From: Mammaliicoccus stepanovicii
GTDB taxonomy: Bacteria; Bacillota; Bacilli; Staphylococcales; Staphylococcaceae
Direction of reading: 5' to 3'
Assembly: GCF_002902525.1 (NCBI RefSeq)
Contig: NZ_PPQZ01000010.1
Coordinates: 1-36,569 of the forward strand
DNA: 36,569 bases
The notes under the pieces are model-generated. The model was not told where the DNA came from. It searched no databases and saw only the letters and a list, made by a program, of their open reading frames with translations. Below, one piece after another: positions 1-8,193 of this stretch (within the stretch, counting starts at the first letter, position 1; each line of letters begins with the position of its first letter). The position numbers and the translations under genes were made by a program.

Positions 1-2
1 GT

Positions 3-308
3 AATCCATTGAAGCCAGTTGATCCGGAGGATCCAACAAAAGGTTATGTACCACCAAGTATCACAAATCCGAATAATCCGTCTGAAGACACACCAAATAA
101 GCCGGATATACCGAGCAAATTGAAAACACCGGACATGCAGGAAAAGAAAGATAAGTCAAAAACTCAAGTCAAAGAAAAGAGAGTTCAGCAATTACCTGAT
201 ACTGGTGAGACTAACAACACTGGATTATTATCAGCTATGTTAGGTTTATTAGGTGGTATAATCTTTTCAACATCTAGAAAAAAATACCAGAAGGAAGATC
301 AACAATAA
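3..308 (+). CDS. LPXTG cell-wall-anchored surface protein, C-terminal fragment
   Basis: Only the 3' end is present: the frame is open through the left edge, so the real start lies outside the window. The visible part is a Pro/Asp/Asn/Lys-rich wall-spanning stretch with repeated NP, DP and KP dipeptides. It is followed by a complete sorting signal: LPDTG (coded at 192-206), a hydrophobic segment of about 20 residues (GLLSAMLGLLGGIIF) and a positive tail (SRKKYQK). In this family sortase A cleaves between Thr and Gly and links the protein to peptidoglycan. The ligand-binding N-terminal region is missing, so the specific adhesin cannot be named. A strong terminator follows at once. Confidence 0.9.
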   Translation, partial: NPLKPVDPEDPTKGYVPPSITNPNNPSEDTPNKPDIPSKLKTPDMQEKKDKSKTQVKEKRVQQLPDTGETNNTGLLSAMLGLLGGIIFSTSRKKYQKEDQQ

Positions 309-337
309 ATATTTAATTAAATATTATCAAGTAAAGG

Positions 338-374
338 CGAATGTTCAATTTTAATAATTGGACATTCGTTTTTT
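338..374 (+). terminator. Rho-independent terminator of the LPXTG gene
   Basis: A hairpin with arms cgaatgttcaatt and aattggacattcg (one G-U pair) and a 5-nt loop is followed by a run of six T. Confidence 0.85.
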
Positions 375-857
375 AAATAGTTGATTAAAGCATTTCAGTC
401 TTATTTTTATAAAAATTAATGATGCTTTTTTCGTAGTGTTTTCAGTAAATACGGCATATGTTACTGATATTACTAGTAATGACATAACTGAGAAAACAGT
501 GAATGAACTTTTATCAAGAGAGTAACTTAATACAGTTGATAAGTCTACTAAGGCATTTAATGTTAATTAAATTGATAACCATAACCTTATTCTACGCGTT
601 ACTAGTAGTACAACCATAATATTTCTTGTAAGTCTGTTAACATTATATTTCGAAAATGTAATGGCTTATCATTTCATAATGAACGGTTTTAACTTTTTCA
701 AATATTGCTTATTTCTTCGTTAAATAAGGGCTCTATACTTTAAATGATAAAATAACACTGCTAAATTTTCGTTGGTGGAATAATTTAATGTTATAATTTA
801 CAAATAATTATTAAATATTCAATTAAATATACAGATTATCATTAAAGGAGAATGTAT
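375..857. other. Long non-coding stretch, possibly decayed coding sequence
   Basis: No intact ORF of useful size is present. In one plus frame from about 436 a protein-like stretch can be read (VFSVNTAYVTDITSNDITEK, continuing for several residues). It is interrupted by in-frame stops near 520 and 565, then continues with another open stretch. That is what a pseudogene remnant would look like, but I recognise no parent family. Near the right end a TATAAT at 792-797 and an AAGGAG at 845-850 probably serve the next operon. Confidence 0.4.
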
Positions 858-1907
858 ATGTTTTTAGCTTGGAATGAAATCAAACGTAATAAATTAAAAT
901 TCAGTCTAATTATAGGTGTTTTAATTATGATTAGTTATTTGCTGTTTTTACTCTCAGGATTAGCAAATGGCTTGATAAATATGAATAGAGAAGGTATTGA
1001 TAAATGGGGAGCTAATGCGATTGTCATAAGTAAGGATGCCAATCAAACTGTCGAGCAGTCTTTATTTAATAAAGATAATGTAGGTGATACATATAAGAAT
1101 CAAACGACTTTAAAGCAATCAGGTGTTATTATTTCCAATGGAAAAAACGAAGAAAATGCTTTATTATTTGGAGTCACAGATCACTCTTTTTTAGTGCCAA
1201 ATATGATTGAAGGTAAAAAATTCAGTTCAGATAATGAAGTGATTGCGGACGAAACATTGAAAGACAAAGGGTTTAAAATTGGAGATAAACTATCTTTATC
1301 TCAATCAAATGAAAAATTGAAAATTGTTGGTTTTAGTGAAAGTGCTAAATATAATGCTTCTCCAGTCTTGTTTTCAAATAATAGCACACTTCAAAAAATC
1401 AATGGTTCTATAACTGATTCTATGACTAATGCAGTTGTTGTAAAAGACAACCAGTGGAATGATAAAGCGCTAGATGATGGTCTAGAAGCGATTGATATAG
1501 AAAAATTTGTTGAAAATTTACCTGGTTATAAGGCGCAAAATTTAACTTTAAATTTCATGATTTCATTCTTGTTTATGATTTCAGCAACAGTTATAGGTAT
1601 ATTTTTATATGTTATGACATTGCAAAAAACGAGTTTATTTGGTGTGTTAAAAGCACAGGGATTTACAAATGTTTATTTGGCAAAAGTTGTCTTATCACAA
1701 ACATTTATCATTGCGATGATTGGTACGATGATTGGTCTCTTATTGACAATGGTGACTGGTTCGTTCCTACCGAATGCGGTTCCTATTAAATTCAGTGCAA
1801 TAACATTAATAATATATAGTGTTGTATTAATAGTTGTTTCGTTGATAGGTAGTTTGTTCTCTATATTGACTATAAGAAAAGTTGATCCACTAAAAGCGAT
1901 AGGATAA
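858..1907 (+). CDS. ABC transporter permease, FtsX-like (HrtB/DevC type)
   Basis: Membrane subunit of a two-gene ABC exporter. The topology is typical of the MacB/FtsX fold: one N-terminal membrane helix (about residues 15-37), a large extracytoplasmic domain (about 40-230), then three C-terminal helices ending in the typical KVDPLKAIG. Length (349 aa) and architecture match the staphylococcal haem exporter permease HrtB, but sequence similarity is only partial and no HssR-type direct repeats are seen upstream. The substrate is therefore open. The first ATG (852) lies one base from AAGGAG (845-850); the ATG at 858 has 7-nt spacing and is chosen. The ATPase gene follows 20 bp downstream, so the two form an operon. 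Confidence 0.85.
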   Translation: MFLAWNEIKRNKLKFSLIIGVLIMISYLLFLLSGLANGLINMNREGIDKWGANAIVISKDANQTVEQSLFNKDNVGDTYKNQTTLKQSGVIISNGKNEENALLFGVTDHSFLVPNMIEGKKFSSDNEVIADETLKDKGFKIGDKLSLSQSNEKLKIVGFSESAKYNASPVLFSNNSTLQKINGSITDSMTNAVVVKDNQWNDKALDDGLEAIDIEKFVENLPGYKAQNLTLNFMISFLFMISATVIGIFLYVMTLQKTSLFGVLKAQGFTNVYLAKVVLSQTFIIAMIGTMIGLLLTMVTGSFLPNAVPIKFSAITLIIYSVVLIVVSLIGSLFSILTIRKVDPLKAIG

Positions 1908-1927
1908 ATAAGAGGGGGGAATATAAA

Positions 1928-2590
1928 ATGTTAGAATTTAAAAATGTTACAAAATATTTTAAGGATGGTAATCAAAAAATAGAAGCTGTTAAACCGACAA
2001 CATTGAAGTTTAATCAGAATGAGCTTGTTGCCATTATTGGCCCCTCAGGTTCAGGGAAAAGTACATTCTTGACTATGGCCGGCGCACTTCAAACACCTAC
2101 TTCTGGGAATATATTGATTAATGGTCAAGAAGTGACTCAACGCTCTCAAAAAGCATTATCAAATATAAGAATGAAAGAAATTGGCTTTATATTGCAAGCT
2201 ACGAACCTTGTCCCATTTCTGACTGTTAAACAACAATTCAAATTATTAGAAAAACGAAAAAAAGATGTATTAAACAAAACAGAATATAATCAACTTATGT
2301 CACAGCTGAATATAGATACAATTGAGAATAAACTTCCAAGTGAAATTTCTGGTGGTCAAAAACAACGCGTGGCTATTGCTAAAGCGTTATATACGAAACC
2401 ATCGATTATTTTAGCTGATGAACCGACTGCTTCACTCGATACTAAAAATGCTATGGAAGTTATGAAAATTTTAAAAGAACAGGCTCTAGAGAAGAATAAA
2501 ACATGTATTGTCGTGACTCATGATAAGCGTCTTACTACGTATTGTGATAAAGTTTATCATATGGAAGATGGTATACTCAAAATGACATAG
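1928..2590 (+). CDS. ABC transporter ATP-binding protein (HrtA/LolD-like)
   Basis: ATPase partner of the preceding permease, 220 aa, with all ABC motifs: Walker A GPSGSGKS (38-45), Q-loop Gln90, signature SGGQKQR (141-147), Walker B IILADEP (160-166), D-loop SLD and H-loop THDKR. The start follows a G-rich Shine-Dalgarno (gagggggga). In this family the ATPase energises export or mechanotransmission by the FtsX-like subunit rather than import, and no binding-protein gene is present. The substrate cannot be read from sequence; haem, peptides or lipophilic toxins are family possibilities. Confidence 0.9.
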   Translation: MLEFKNVTKYFKDGNQKIEAVKPTTLKFNQNELVAIIGPSGSGKSTFLTMAGALQTPTSGNILINGQEVTQRSQKALSNIRMKEIGFILQATNLVPFLTVKQQFKLLEKRKKDVLNKTEYNQLMSQLNIDTIENKLPSEISGGQKQRVAIAKALYTKPSIILADEPTASLDTKNAMEVMKILKEQALEKNKTCIVVTHDKRLTTYCDKVYHMEDGILKMT

Positions 2591-2632
2591 TTTATATCGA
2601 CTAAAAACTATGTTAATGAAGAGGTGCATAGT

Positions 2633-3040
2633 ATGAAGAATAGATTTGCTATTGAAATGTTATGGAAAGAATATAAATATGAAGTGATGTGGCATAATCA
2701 GAATAGTTATAACCTCATTAGGGAAATGATGAAAGAAGAAGTGGAATATAATGAAATTAGAGATGCAATATTGGATGCTTTAATGATACAACCTAGTAAA
2801 GGGTCGGTAATAAATACATTTTGTCATTTATGGGGATATTTCAAAAAAATATGCACAGAGTCGGAAAAAGAACAATTTAAAAGATTACACAATCAATATT
2901 TAGTGGGTCAAGTTACAGAAAGAAAACTTATATTTTTTATTTATTGCATGTCACAATTCTATAATATTCATTACCTTAAAGAATCAAGTTTAATCAAGAA
3001 TTTTACGCCATATGATACTTGCGAAGAAGGGTTGTTTTAA
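2633..3040 (+). CDS. DUF1722 (YbgA-like) protein
   Basis: Soluble protein of 135 aa resembling the DUF1722 family: an early WKEYKYEVMWHNQNSYNLI block, then an acidic/basic helical body and a C-terminal NFTPYDTC. The family is usually a stand-alone YbgA-like protein or is fused to DUF523; its biochemical role is not settled. A GTG at 2624 sits inside the Shine-Dalgarno (gaggtg, 2621-2626), so the ATG at 2633 is the better start. It lies 42 bp after the ABC ATPase gene on the same strand and may be cotranscribed with it; a terminator follows at 3171. Confidence 0.7.
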   Translation: MKNRFAIEMLWKEYKYEVMWHNQNSYNLIREMMKEEVEYNEIRDAILDALMIQPSKGSVINTFCHLWGYFKKICTESEKEQFKRLHNQYLVGQVTERKLIFFIYCMSQFYNIHYLKESSLIKNFTPYDTCEEGLF

Positions 3041-3170
3041 CAGAAAGTGTCCGAGTTATTTAGTAACAAATGTTCAGAATGGGTTTGAATATAGAACATT
3101 AAAGAAATTGTATCTGCACGATAGAATTAAGGTGAATCATGTTTTCACAACTTATATCATAAATGATAAA

Positions 3171-3212
3171 GACAAATTTAGGACAAATATAGCGTCCTAG
3201 GTTTGTCTTTCT
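3171..3212 (+). terminator. Terminator after the ABC/DUF1722 genes
   Basis: A 14-bp stem (gacaaatttaggac with gtcctaggtttgtc, two G-U pairs) and a 9-nt loop are followed by a T-rich tail. The 130 bp between the DUF1722 stop and this hairpin holds no convincing gene. Confidence 0.8.
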
Positions 3213-3315
3213 TTGTATCTGTTATATAACTGTATAAAGCACTATATATATTGTTATTATTTCTTAAACAGTTTCGAAAAATTGACACATTTTAGATAAA
3301 AAATAGCCATAAATC

Positions 3316-3333
3316 ATGTGAAAATAATCACAA
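3316..3333. promoter_or_regulatory. Rex-like operator upstream of pflB
   Basis: ATGTGAAAATAATCACAA matches the known Rex consensus TTGTGAAWWWWTTCACAA at 16 of 18 positions. It ends 10 bp before a plausible -10 (TAAAAT, 3343-3348), a position where Rex bound under high NAD+/NADH would block RNA polymerase. Repression of pflB by Rex is established for S. aureus; its operation here is inferred. Confidence 0.7.
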
Positions 3334-3352
3334 TTACCGTGGTAAAATATAT

Positions 3353-3368
3353 ACGAAAACGTTATCAA
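3353..3368. promoter_or_regulatory. cre site (CcpA) upstream of pflB
   Basis: acGAAAACGTTATCAA fits the cre consensus WTGNAARCGNWWNCAW with one mismatch (C for T at position 2). It lies between the presumed -10 and the ribosome-binding site, where CcpA binding would repress. Confidence 0.65.
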
Positions 3369-3392
3369 AACTGAATTGGAGGCGTTATGATT

Positions 3393-5639
3393 ATGGTAGA
3401 AACAAAACAACAAACAAGTGCTTGGAAAGGATTTAAAAATGGTCGTTGGAATAAACATGTAGATGTAAGAGAGTTTATACAACTTAATTATTCACTGTAT
3501 GAAGGTGATGATGCATTTTTAGAAGGACCAACTCAAGCAACGACAAAACTATGGGATCAAGTTATGTCACTTTCAAAAGAAGAACGTGAACGTGGCGGTA
3601 TGTGGGATATGGATACTAAAGTTGCTTCAACAATCACTTCTCATGATGCTGGTTATCTAGATAAAGAGTTAGAAACAGTAGTAGGTGTCCAAACAGATAA
3701 ACCTTTCAAACGTTCTATGCAGCCATTTGGTGGTATACGCATGGCAAAAGCAGCATGTGAATCTTATGGTTATGAATTAGATAAAGAAACGGAAAAAATC
3801 TTTACTGAATATCGTAAAACACATAACCAAGGTGTTTTTGATGCATATTCAAGAGAGATGTTGAATTGTCGTAAAGCGGGGATTATTACTGGATTACCAG
3901 ATGCATATGGACGAGGTCGTATTATTGGTGACTATAGACGTGTAGCATTATATGGCGTTGACTTTTTAATGGAAGAAAAGCTTAAAGACTTTAACACAAT
4001 GTCTACGGAAATGTCAGAAGATGTGATTCGTTTACGAGAAGAACTATCAGAACAATATAGAGCTTTAAATGAACTTAAAGCATTAGGTAATATATATGGT
4101 TTCGACCTTAGTAGACCAGCGACTAACTTTAAAGAAGCGGTTCAATGGTTATACTTAGCATATTTAGCTGCAATTAAAGAACAAAATGGGGCAGCTATGA
4201 GTTTAGGACGTACATCAACATTCCTAGATATTTATGCAGAACGTGATTTGAAAAATGGCGATATTACAGAAAGTGAAGTTCAAGAGATTATCGATCACTT
4301 TATTATGAAATTACGTATCGTTAAATTTGCGCGTACACCAGATTATAACGAGTTATTCTCTGGAGATCCTACATGGGTAACAGAATCAATTGGAGGCGTT
4401 GGCATTGATGGTCGTCCATTAGTTACTAAGAACTCATTCCGTTTCTTACATTCTTTAGATAACTTAGGACCTGCACCAGAACCAAACTTAACGGTGTTAT
4501 GGTCAGTTCGTTTACCAGAAAAATTCAAAATCTATTGCGCTAAAATGAGTATTAAAACAAGCTCTATTCAATATGAAAATGATGATTTAATGCGTGAAAG
4601 TTATGGCGATGATTACGGTATTGCATGTTGTGTTTCAGCAATGAAAATTGGTAAACAAATGCAATTTTTCGGAGCGCGTGCTAACTTAGCTAAAACATTA
4701 CTATATGCAATTAACGGTGGTAAAGATGAAAAATCTGGTAGCCAAGTCGGACCAAGTTATGAAGGAATCCATACAGACATCTTAGATTATGACGAAGTCT
4801 TTGATAAATTTGATAAAATGATGGACTGGTTAGCGGGTGTTTATATTAACTCACTAAATATCATTCATTATATGCATGACAAATATAGTTACGAACGTAT
4901 CGAAATGGCATTACATGATACAAATATTATTCGTACGATGGCAACTGGTATTGCGGGATTATCAGTAGCTGCAGACTCTTTATCTGCTATTAAATATGCA
5001 CAAGTTAAACCAATACGAAATGAAGATGGACTCGTTACGGACTTTGAAATTGAAGGAGAGTTCCCTAAATATGGAAATAATGATAGTCGCGTAGATGATA
5101 TAGCGGTAGATTTAGTAGAGCGTTTTATGACAAAATTACGTAGTCACAAAACATACCGTAATTCAGAACATACAATGAGTGTATTAACGATTACTTCAAA
5201 CGTTGTATACGGTAAGAAGACAGGGAATACACCAGATGGTCGTAAAGCAGGTGAACCATTTGCACCAGGAGCAAACCCTATGCATGGCCGTGATCAAAAA
5301 GGAGCACTGTCATCTTTAAGCACAGTGGCAAAAATTCCTTACGATTGCTGTAAAGATGGTATTTCAAATACATTCAGCATCGTTCCAAAGTCTTTAGGTA
5401 AAGAAGAAGAAGATCAAAATAAAAACTTAACGAGTATGTTAGATGGATATGCTATGCAACACGGACATCATCTAAACATAAATGTTTTCAATCGAGAAAC
5501 GTTACTAGATGCAATGGAACATCCAGAAGAATATCCACAATTAACGATTCGTGTATCAGGATATGCTGTTAACTTTATTAAATTAACACGAGAACAACAA
5601 TTGGATGTTATTTCACGTACGTTCCACGAACAAATGTAA
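3393..5639 (+). CDS. pflB: Formate C-acetyltransferase (pyruvate formate-lyase)
   Basis: Glycyl-radical enzyme converting pyruvate and CoA to acetyl-CoA and formate during anaerobic growth. It aligns nearly end to end with S. aureus PflB as I remember it. The active-site cysteine pair is in ACCVSAM (Cys412-Cys413 from this start), and the glycyl-radical Gly lies in RVSGYAVNF (about residue 723), 25 residues from the C-terminus. Two in-frame ATGs exist (3387 and 3393) after GGAGG at 3378-3382. The second gives MVETK, aligning with the S. aureus MLETN start, and 748 aa. It is followed 21 bp later by its activase gene, forming a pflBA operon preceded by Rex-like and cre sites. In S. aureus the product also supplies formyl units for anaerobic C1 metabolism. 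Confidence 0.98.
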   Translation: MVETKQQTSAWKGFKNGRWNKHVDVREFIQLNYSLYEGDDAFLEGPTQATTKLWDQVMSLSKEERERGGMWDMDTKVASTITSHDAGYLDKELETVVGVQTDKPFKRSMQPFGGIRMAKAACESYGYELDKETEKIFTEYRKTHNQGVFDAYSREMLNCRKAGIITGLPDAYGRGRIIGDYRRVALYGVDFLMEEKLKDFNTMSTEMSEDVIRLREELSEQYRALNELKALGNIYGFDLSRPATNFKEAVQWLYLAYLAAIKEQNGAAMSLGRTSTFLDIYAERDLKNGDITESEVQEIIDHFIMKLRIVKFARTPDYNELFSGDPTWVTESIGGVGIDGRPLVTKNSFRFLHSLDNLGPAPEPNLTVLWSVRLPEKFKIYCAKMSIKTSSIQYENDDLMRESYGDDYGIACCVSAMKIGKQMQFFGARANLAKTLLYAINGGKDEKSGSQVGPSYEGIHTDILDYDEVFDKFDKMMDWLAGVYINSLNIIHYMHDKYSYERIEMALHDTNIIRTMATGIAGLSVAADSLSAIKYAQVKPIRNEDGLVTDFEIEGEFPKYGNNDSRVDDIAVDLVERFMTKLRSHKTYRNSEHTMSVLTITSNVVYGKKTGNTPDGRKAGEPFAPGANPMHGRDQKGALSSLSTVAKIPYDCCKDGISNTFSIVPKSLGKEEEDQNKNLTSMLDGYAMQHGHHLNINVFNRETLLDAMEHPEEYPQLTIRVSGYAVNFIKLTREQQLDVISRTFHEQM

Positions 5640-5660
5640 TTAAATTAAGGTGGGAGTAAA

Positions 5661-6416
5661 ATGCTTAAAGGATACTTACACTCCGTTGAAAGTATGGGTA
5701 CTGTCGATGGACCGGGTATTAGATATATATTATTTACCCAAGGTTGTTTATTAAGATGTTTGTATTGTCATAACCCAGATACATGGCAAGTTCATGCACC
5801 ATCAAGAGAAGTAACAGTAGATGAAATGGTTAATGAAGTGATTCCATACAAACCATATTTTGATGCATCGGGTGGAGGCGTAACAGTAAGTGGCGGAGAA
5901 CCACTTTTACAAATGCCATTTTTGGAAGTGTTTTTTAAAGAATTAAAAGCAAATGATATTCATACATGCCTTGATACTTCTGCAGGATGTGTAAATGATA
6001 CGCCAGCATTCAATAGACATTTTGATGCGTTACAGAAACATACGGATCTTATCCTATTAGATATCAAACATATTGATAATGAAAAACATATCAAACTTAC
6101 TGGTAAACCCAATACGCATATACTTAAGTTTGCCCGTAAATTATCAGATATGAAACAACCAGTGTGGATAAGACATGTCCTAGTGCCAGGTATTTCAGAT
6201 GATAAAGCAGACTTGATTAAACTTGGCGAATTTATTAATTCATTAGACAATGTAGAAAAGTTTGAAATCCTTCCATATCATCAACTTGGGGTTCATAAGT
6301 GGAAAAATTTAGGCATTCCCTATCAATTAGATGGTGTTGAAGCACCTGATGAAGAAGCGGTCAAAACTGCATACCGATATGTTAATTTTAAAGGAAAAAT
6401 CCCTATAACTTTATAA
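5661..6416 (+). CDS. pflA: Pyruvate formate-lyase-activating enzyme
   Basis: Radical-SAM enzyme that uses a [4Fe-4S] cluster and S-adenosylmethionine to install the glycyl radical on PflB. The CX3CX2C motif is CLLRCLYC (Cys29, Cys33, Cys36), preceded by the family signature VDGPGIR. The SAM-binding GGE motif is in [10 protein letters not shown]. At 251 aa it has the usual family length. A good Shine-Dalgarno (aaggtgggag) precedes the ATG. It is the last gene of the operon; a very strong hairpin terminator follows at 6475. Confidence 0.98.
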   Translation: MLKGYLHSVESMGTVDGPGIRYILFTQGCLLRCLYCHNPDTWQVHAPSREVTVDEMVNEVIPYKPYFDASGGGVTVSGGEPLLQMPFLEVFFKELKANDIHTCLDTSAGCVNDTPAFNRHFDALQKHTDLILLDIKHIDNEKHIKLTGKPNTHILKFARKLSDMKQPVWIRHVLVPGISDDKADLIKLGEFINSLDNVEKFEILPYHQLGVHKWKNLGIPYQLDGVEAPDEEAVKTAYRYVNFKGKIPITL

Positions 6417-6474
6417 ATTTTCATAATTAAAATCACAAAATAAAGCGTCAGAGACCTTAAGTCTCATAAACATA

Positions 6475-6522
6475 AAAAGCAGAAGAAAATCAGATTTGAA
6501 TCTGGTTTTCTTCTGCTTTTAG
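6475..6522. terminator. Bidirectional terminator between pflA and a minus-strand gene
   Basis: A 21-bp stem with a 4-nt loop (arms 6475-6495 and 6500-6520, one G-U pair) has A-rich and T-rich flanks, so it can end transcription from both sides. A very similar hairpin, sharing the core gcagaagaa...ttcttctgc, recurs at 21848-21891. Confidence 0.9.
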
Positions 6523-6562
6523 TATTCATTTCGAGTAAGGCTTGATGCACAGGATTATGGAT

Positions 6563-6808
6563 TTATATTAAAAAAAATCTTTTAAGAGATTTCTTAAATT
6601 TATTCCAATTATGTTCATCTAAATAGTATTGATGATCTACCTGCTTTATGACACCTTGCTTTAATAAATTATGGAGAGTTCTTTTTTGTTTTATATTTAA
6701 ATCAATTAAAGACATAGCAGATGCTTTATTAATAGCACTATGACTTAGAAAAGTTTTAACAACTTTATTTTGCTTGTGGACAATCATCTCAGCACCGAAA
6801 GCCATCAT
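6563..6808 (-). CDS. Small conserved staphylococcal protein, winged-helix-like
   Basis: A basic protein of about 81 aa with no signal peptide or membrane helix. The second half (LNIKQKRTLHNLLKQGVIKQ, then VDHQYYLDEHNW) resembles a helix-turn-helix followed by a beta wing, so DNA binding is possible but unproven. The ATG at 6814 abuts the Shine-Dalgarno (AAGGAG, 6820-6815 on the minus strand). ATGs at 6808 or 6805, with 6- or 9-nt spacing, are better; 6808 is used. It converges on pflA with a shared terminator and diverges from the TDT transporter gene. I do not recognise a named family. Confidence 0.7.
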   Translation of the reverse strand: MMAFGAEMIVHKQNKVVKTFLSHSAINKASAMSLIDLNIKQKRTLHNLLKQGVIKQVDHQYYLDEHNWNKFKKSLKRFFLI

Positions 6809-6847
6809 TATCATCTCCTTAATAAAATTTTAACATAGAAAATTATA

Positions 6848-6920
6848 AACAAAGAGGTGAGTCTAACGTTTTAGTGACGGAAGGCTTACCTCTTTGTTGG
6901 AATATATTAACCCTTCCGGT
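6848..6920. other. Structured intergenic element: long hairpin with a possible pseudoknot
   Basis: The arms aacaaagaggtgag (6848-6861) and cttacctctttgtt (6885-6898) form a 14-bp stem with one G-U pair. Within its loop, cggaagg (6878-6884) is complementary to ccttccg (6912-6918) downstream, which would give an H-type pseudoknot or an alternative fold. No ORF overlaps. It could be a small RNA, a leader, or a DNA-level element; the transcribed strand is unknown. Confidence 0.35.
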
Positions 6921-6951
6921 TTTCATTATATACAATTGAAAGTGGAAATAC

Positions 6952-6967
6952 TGTGATTTATGTCACG
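6952..6967. promoter_or_regulatory. CRP/FNR-type (ArcR-like) palindrome
   Basis: TGTGATTTATGTCACG fits TGTGA-N6-TCACA, the site class bound by the S. aureus Crp/Fnr-family regulator ArcR, with one mismatch in the last base. It lies 131 bp upstream of the TDT transporter start and about 65 bp upstream of its candidate -10 (TATAAT, 7032-7037). Confidence 0.45.
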
Positions 6968-7097
6968 GAATTAAATAGTCATGATTGATACTAATATTAA
7001 AGAAATATAAAATTCAAACCGTATACAATGGTATAATAAATAATTATAAGTTGTTGAGATACAATTTAATTAAGTTTATAAAGAAAGGCTATTATAT

Positions 7098-8036
7098 ATG
7101 TTAAAAGTAGGTTTAAAAAGAATGCCAATCGCAATATGCGGTTTGGCATTAGGTATTATGGCGTTAAGTAATTTGTTCTATCATTTAAGCTTAACCTTAT
7201 TTGGATTGGTGTTCTTTATTATTTCTTGCACTATTGTCTTGTTAGTTTGTGTGAAATGGATTGTTTTTCCGAGTATGTTCTTAAAGGAACTTAAAAATAT
7301 AAATACATTTGCAATTTTCCCTACATTTCCAATGGCTTTGATGCTTATGGTGTCTATTATTAAGTCTGAATTTCTTGTGGATTTATATCTACTCAATATT
7401 GTATGGTACGCTTCTATTTTATTACATGTGAGTTTCATCTTAATCTTTATTAGTCGTTATGCATTTAGAGATTTCAAATCATTGCCAAATACGAGTTGGT
7501 TTGTGATGTTCGTTGGTTTAGGCGTGACCGGAGAAACATCGTCAACTTTTAAAAGTCATCTAGGTGAAATAACAACTGTGATTGGGACAATCTGTTTCGT
7601 CATCATACTTATTTATGTCGTGATAAATAAATCTTGGCAATATTATAATCAAGAACAATTTCCTATGATTATAATCATAAGTGCCCCTGCTGCATTATGT
7701 TTAAATAGCTATGTGTTAAATCATACAACATTCTCAGTTGGATATGTTTCAGTGTATTTAGTATTATCACAATCTTTATTTTTATTTAGTTTAATATTTT
7801 TACCAAAAATCATTCAAAGAGGTTTTAAAGTTTCATATTCAGCACTAACATTCCCTTGGGTAACAACTGCGGGTGCATTATATAATGTGAGTCAGAAAGT
7901 TTACCATAACGAAACGATTACACCGATATTAAGCGTGATCGCATACATTGAAATCATATGGGCAACACTTGTTGTAATGTATGTTATTTATAAATATATT
8001 ATTTATTTAACAACAAAGAATGTAGTTTATGGTTAA
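7098..8036 (+). CDS. TDT-family (TehA/SLAC1-like) transporter
   Basis: A membrane protein of 312 aa with about ten hydrophobic helices distributed over its length and few charged residues. This matches the tellurite-resistance/dicarboxylate transporter (TDT) family, which includes TehA and plant SLAC1 anion channels. Conserved-looking features are PTFPMALM in the third helix region and ALTFPWVTTAGA near the C-terminus (compare the SxxxFP motifs of the family). It is probably an anion or monocarboxylate channel; resistance to tellurite is only a family label. A TATAAT at 7032-7037 and a weak gaaagg precede the ATG. A CRP/ArcR-like palindrome upstream hints at redox or anaerobic control. Confidence 0.75.
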   Translation: MLKVGLKRMPIAICGLALGIMALSNLFYHLSLTLFGLVFFIISCTIVLLVCVKWIVFPSMFLKELKNINTFAIFPTFPMALMLMVSIIKSEFLVDLYLLNIVWYASILLHVSFILIFISRYAFRDFKSLPNTSWFVMFVGLGVTGETSSTFKSHLGEITTVIGTICFVIILIYVVINKSWQYYNQEQFPMIIIISAPAALCLNSYVLNHTTFSVGYVSVYLVLSQSLFLFSLIFLPKIIQRGFKVSYSALTFPWVTTAGALYNVSQKVYHNETITPILSVIAYIEIIWATLVVMYVIYKYIIYLTTKNVVYG

Positions 8037-8126
8037 AGAAAATGACTTTATCAAGTATGTCATATTGTTGTCAGACAAAGACTCAATAATTTAATATACA
8101 ATTGTTTTTATTATTTTCCTTTCAAA

Positions 8127-8156
8127 TTGCATTTGTTCATAAAGAGTTCATATAAT
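8127..8156 (+). promoter_or_regulatory. Sigma-A promoter of the antiporter gene
   Basis: TTGCAT (8127-8132), an 18-bp spacer and a perfect TATAAT (8151-8156) end 37 bp upstream of the start codon. The downstream reading frame is broken, yet the promoter looks intact. Confidence 0.6.
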
Positions 8157-8193
8157 AGGTGTTAAATAAGTATATGAAATTTGGAGCAAACAA

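Noticed and set aside
820-850. Fur or PerR box before the ABC exporter (attatcatt)
   Set aside because: Only one half-site fits; the other half has too many mismatches in this AT-rich region.
858-2590. Naming the ABC exporter hrtBA
   Set aside because: Architecture and lengths fit, but the sequences differ substantially from S. aureus HrtB/HrtA as I remember them, and neither hssRS nor its direct-repeat operator is present.
3012-3200. ORF of 62 codons overlapping the end of the DUF1722 gene
   Set aside because: It starts inside another gene without a ribosome-binding site, its last codons run into a terminator stem, and the protein has no recognisable features.
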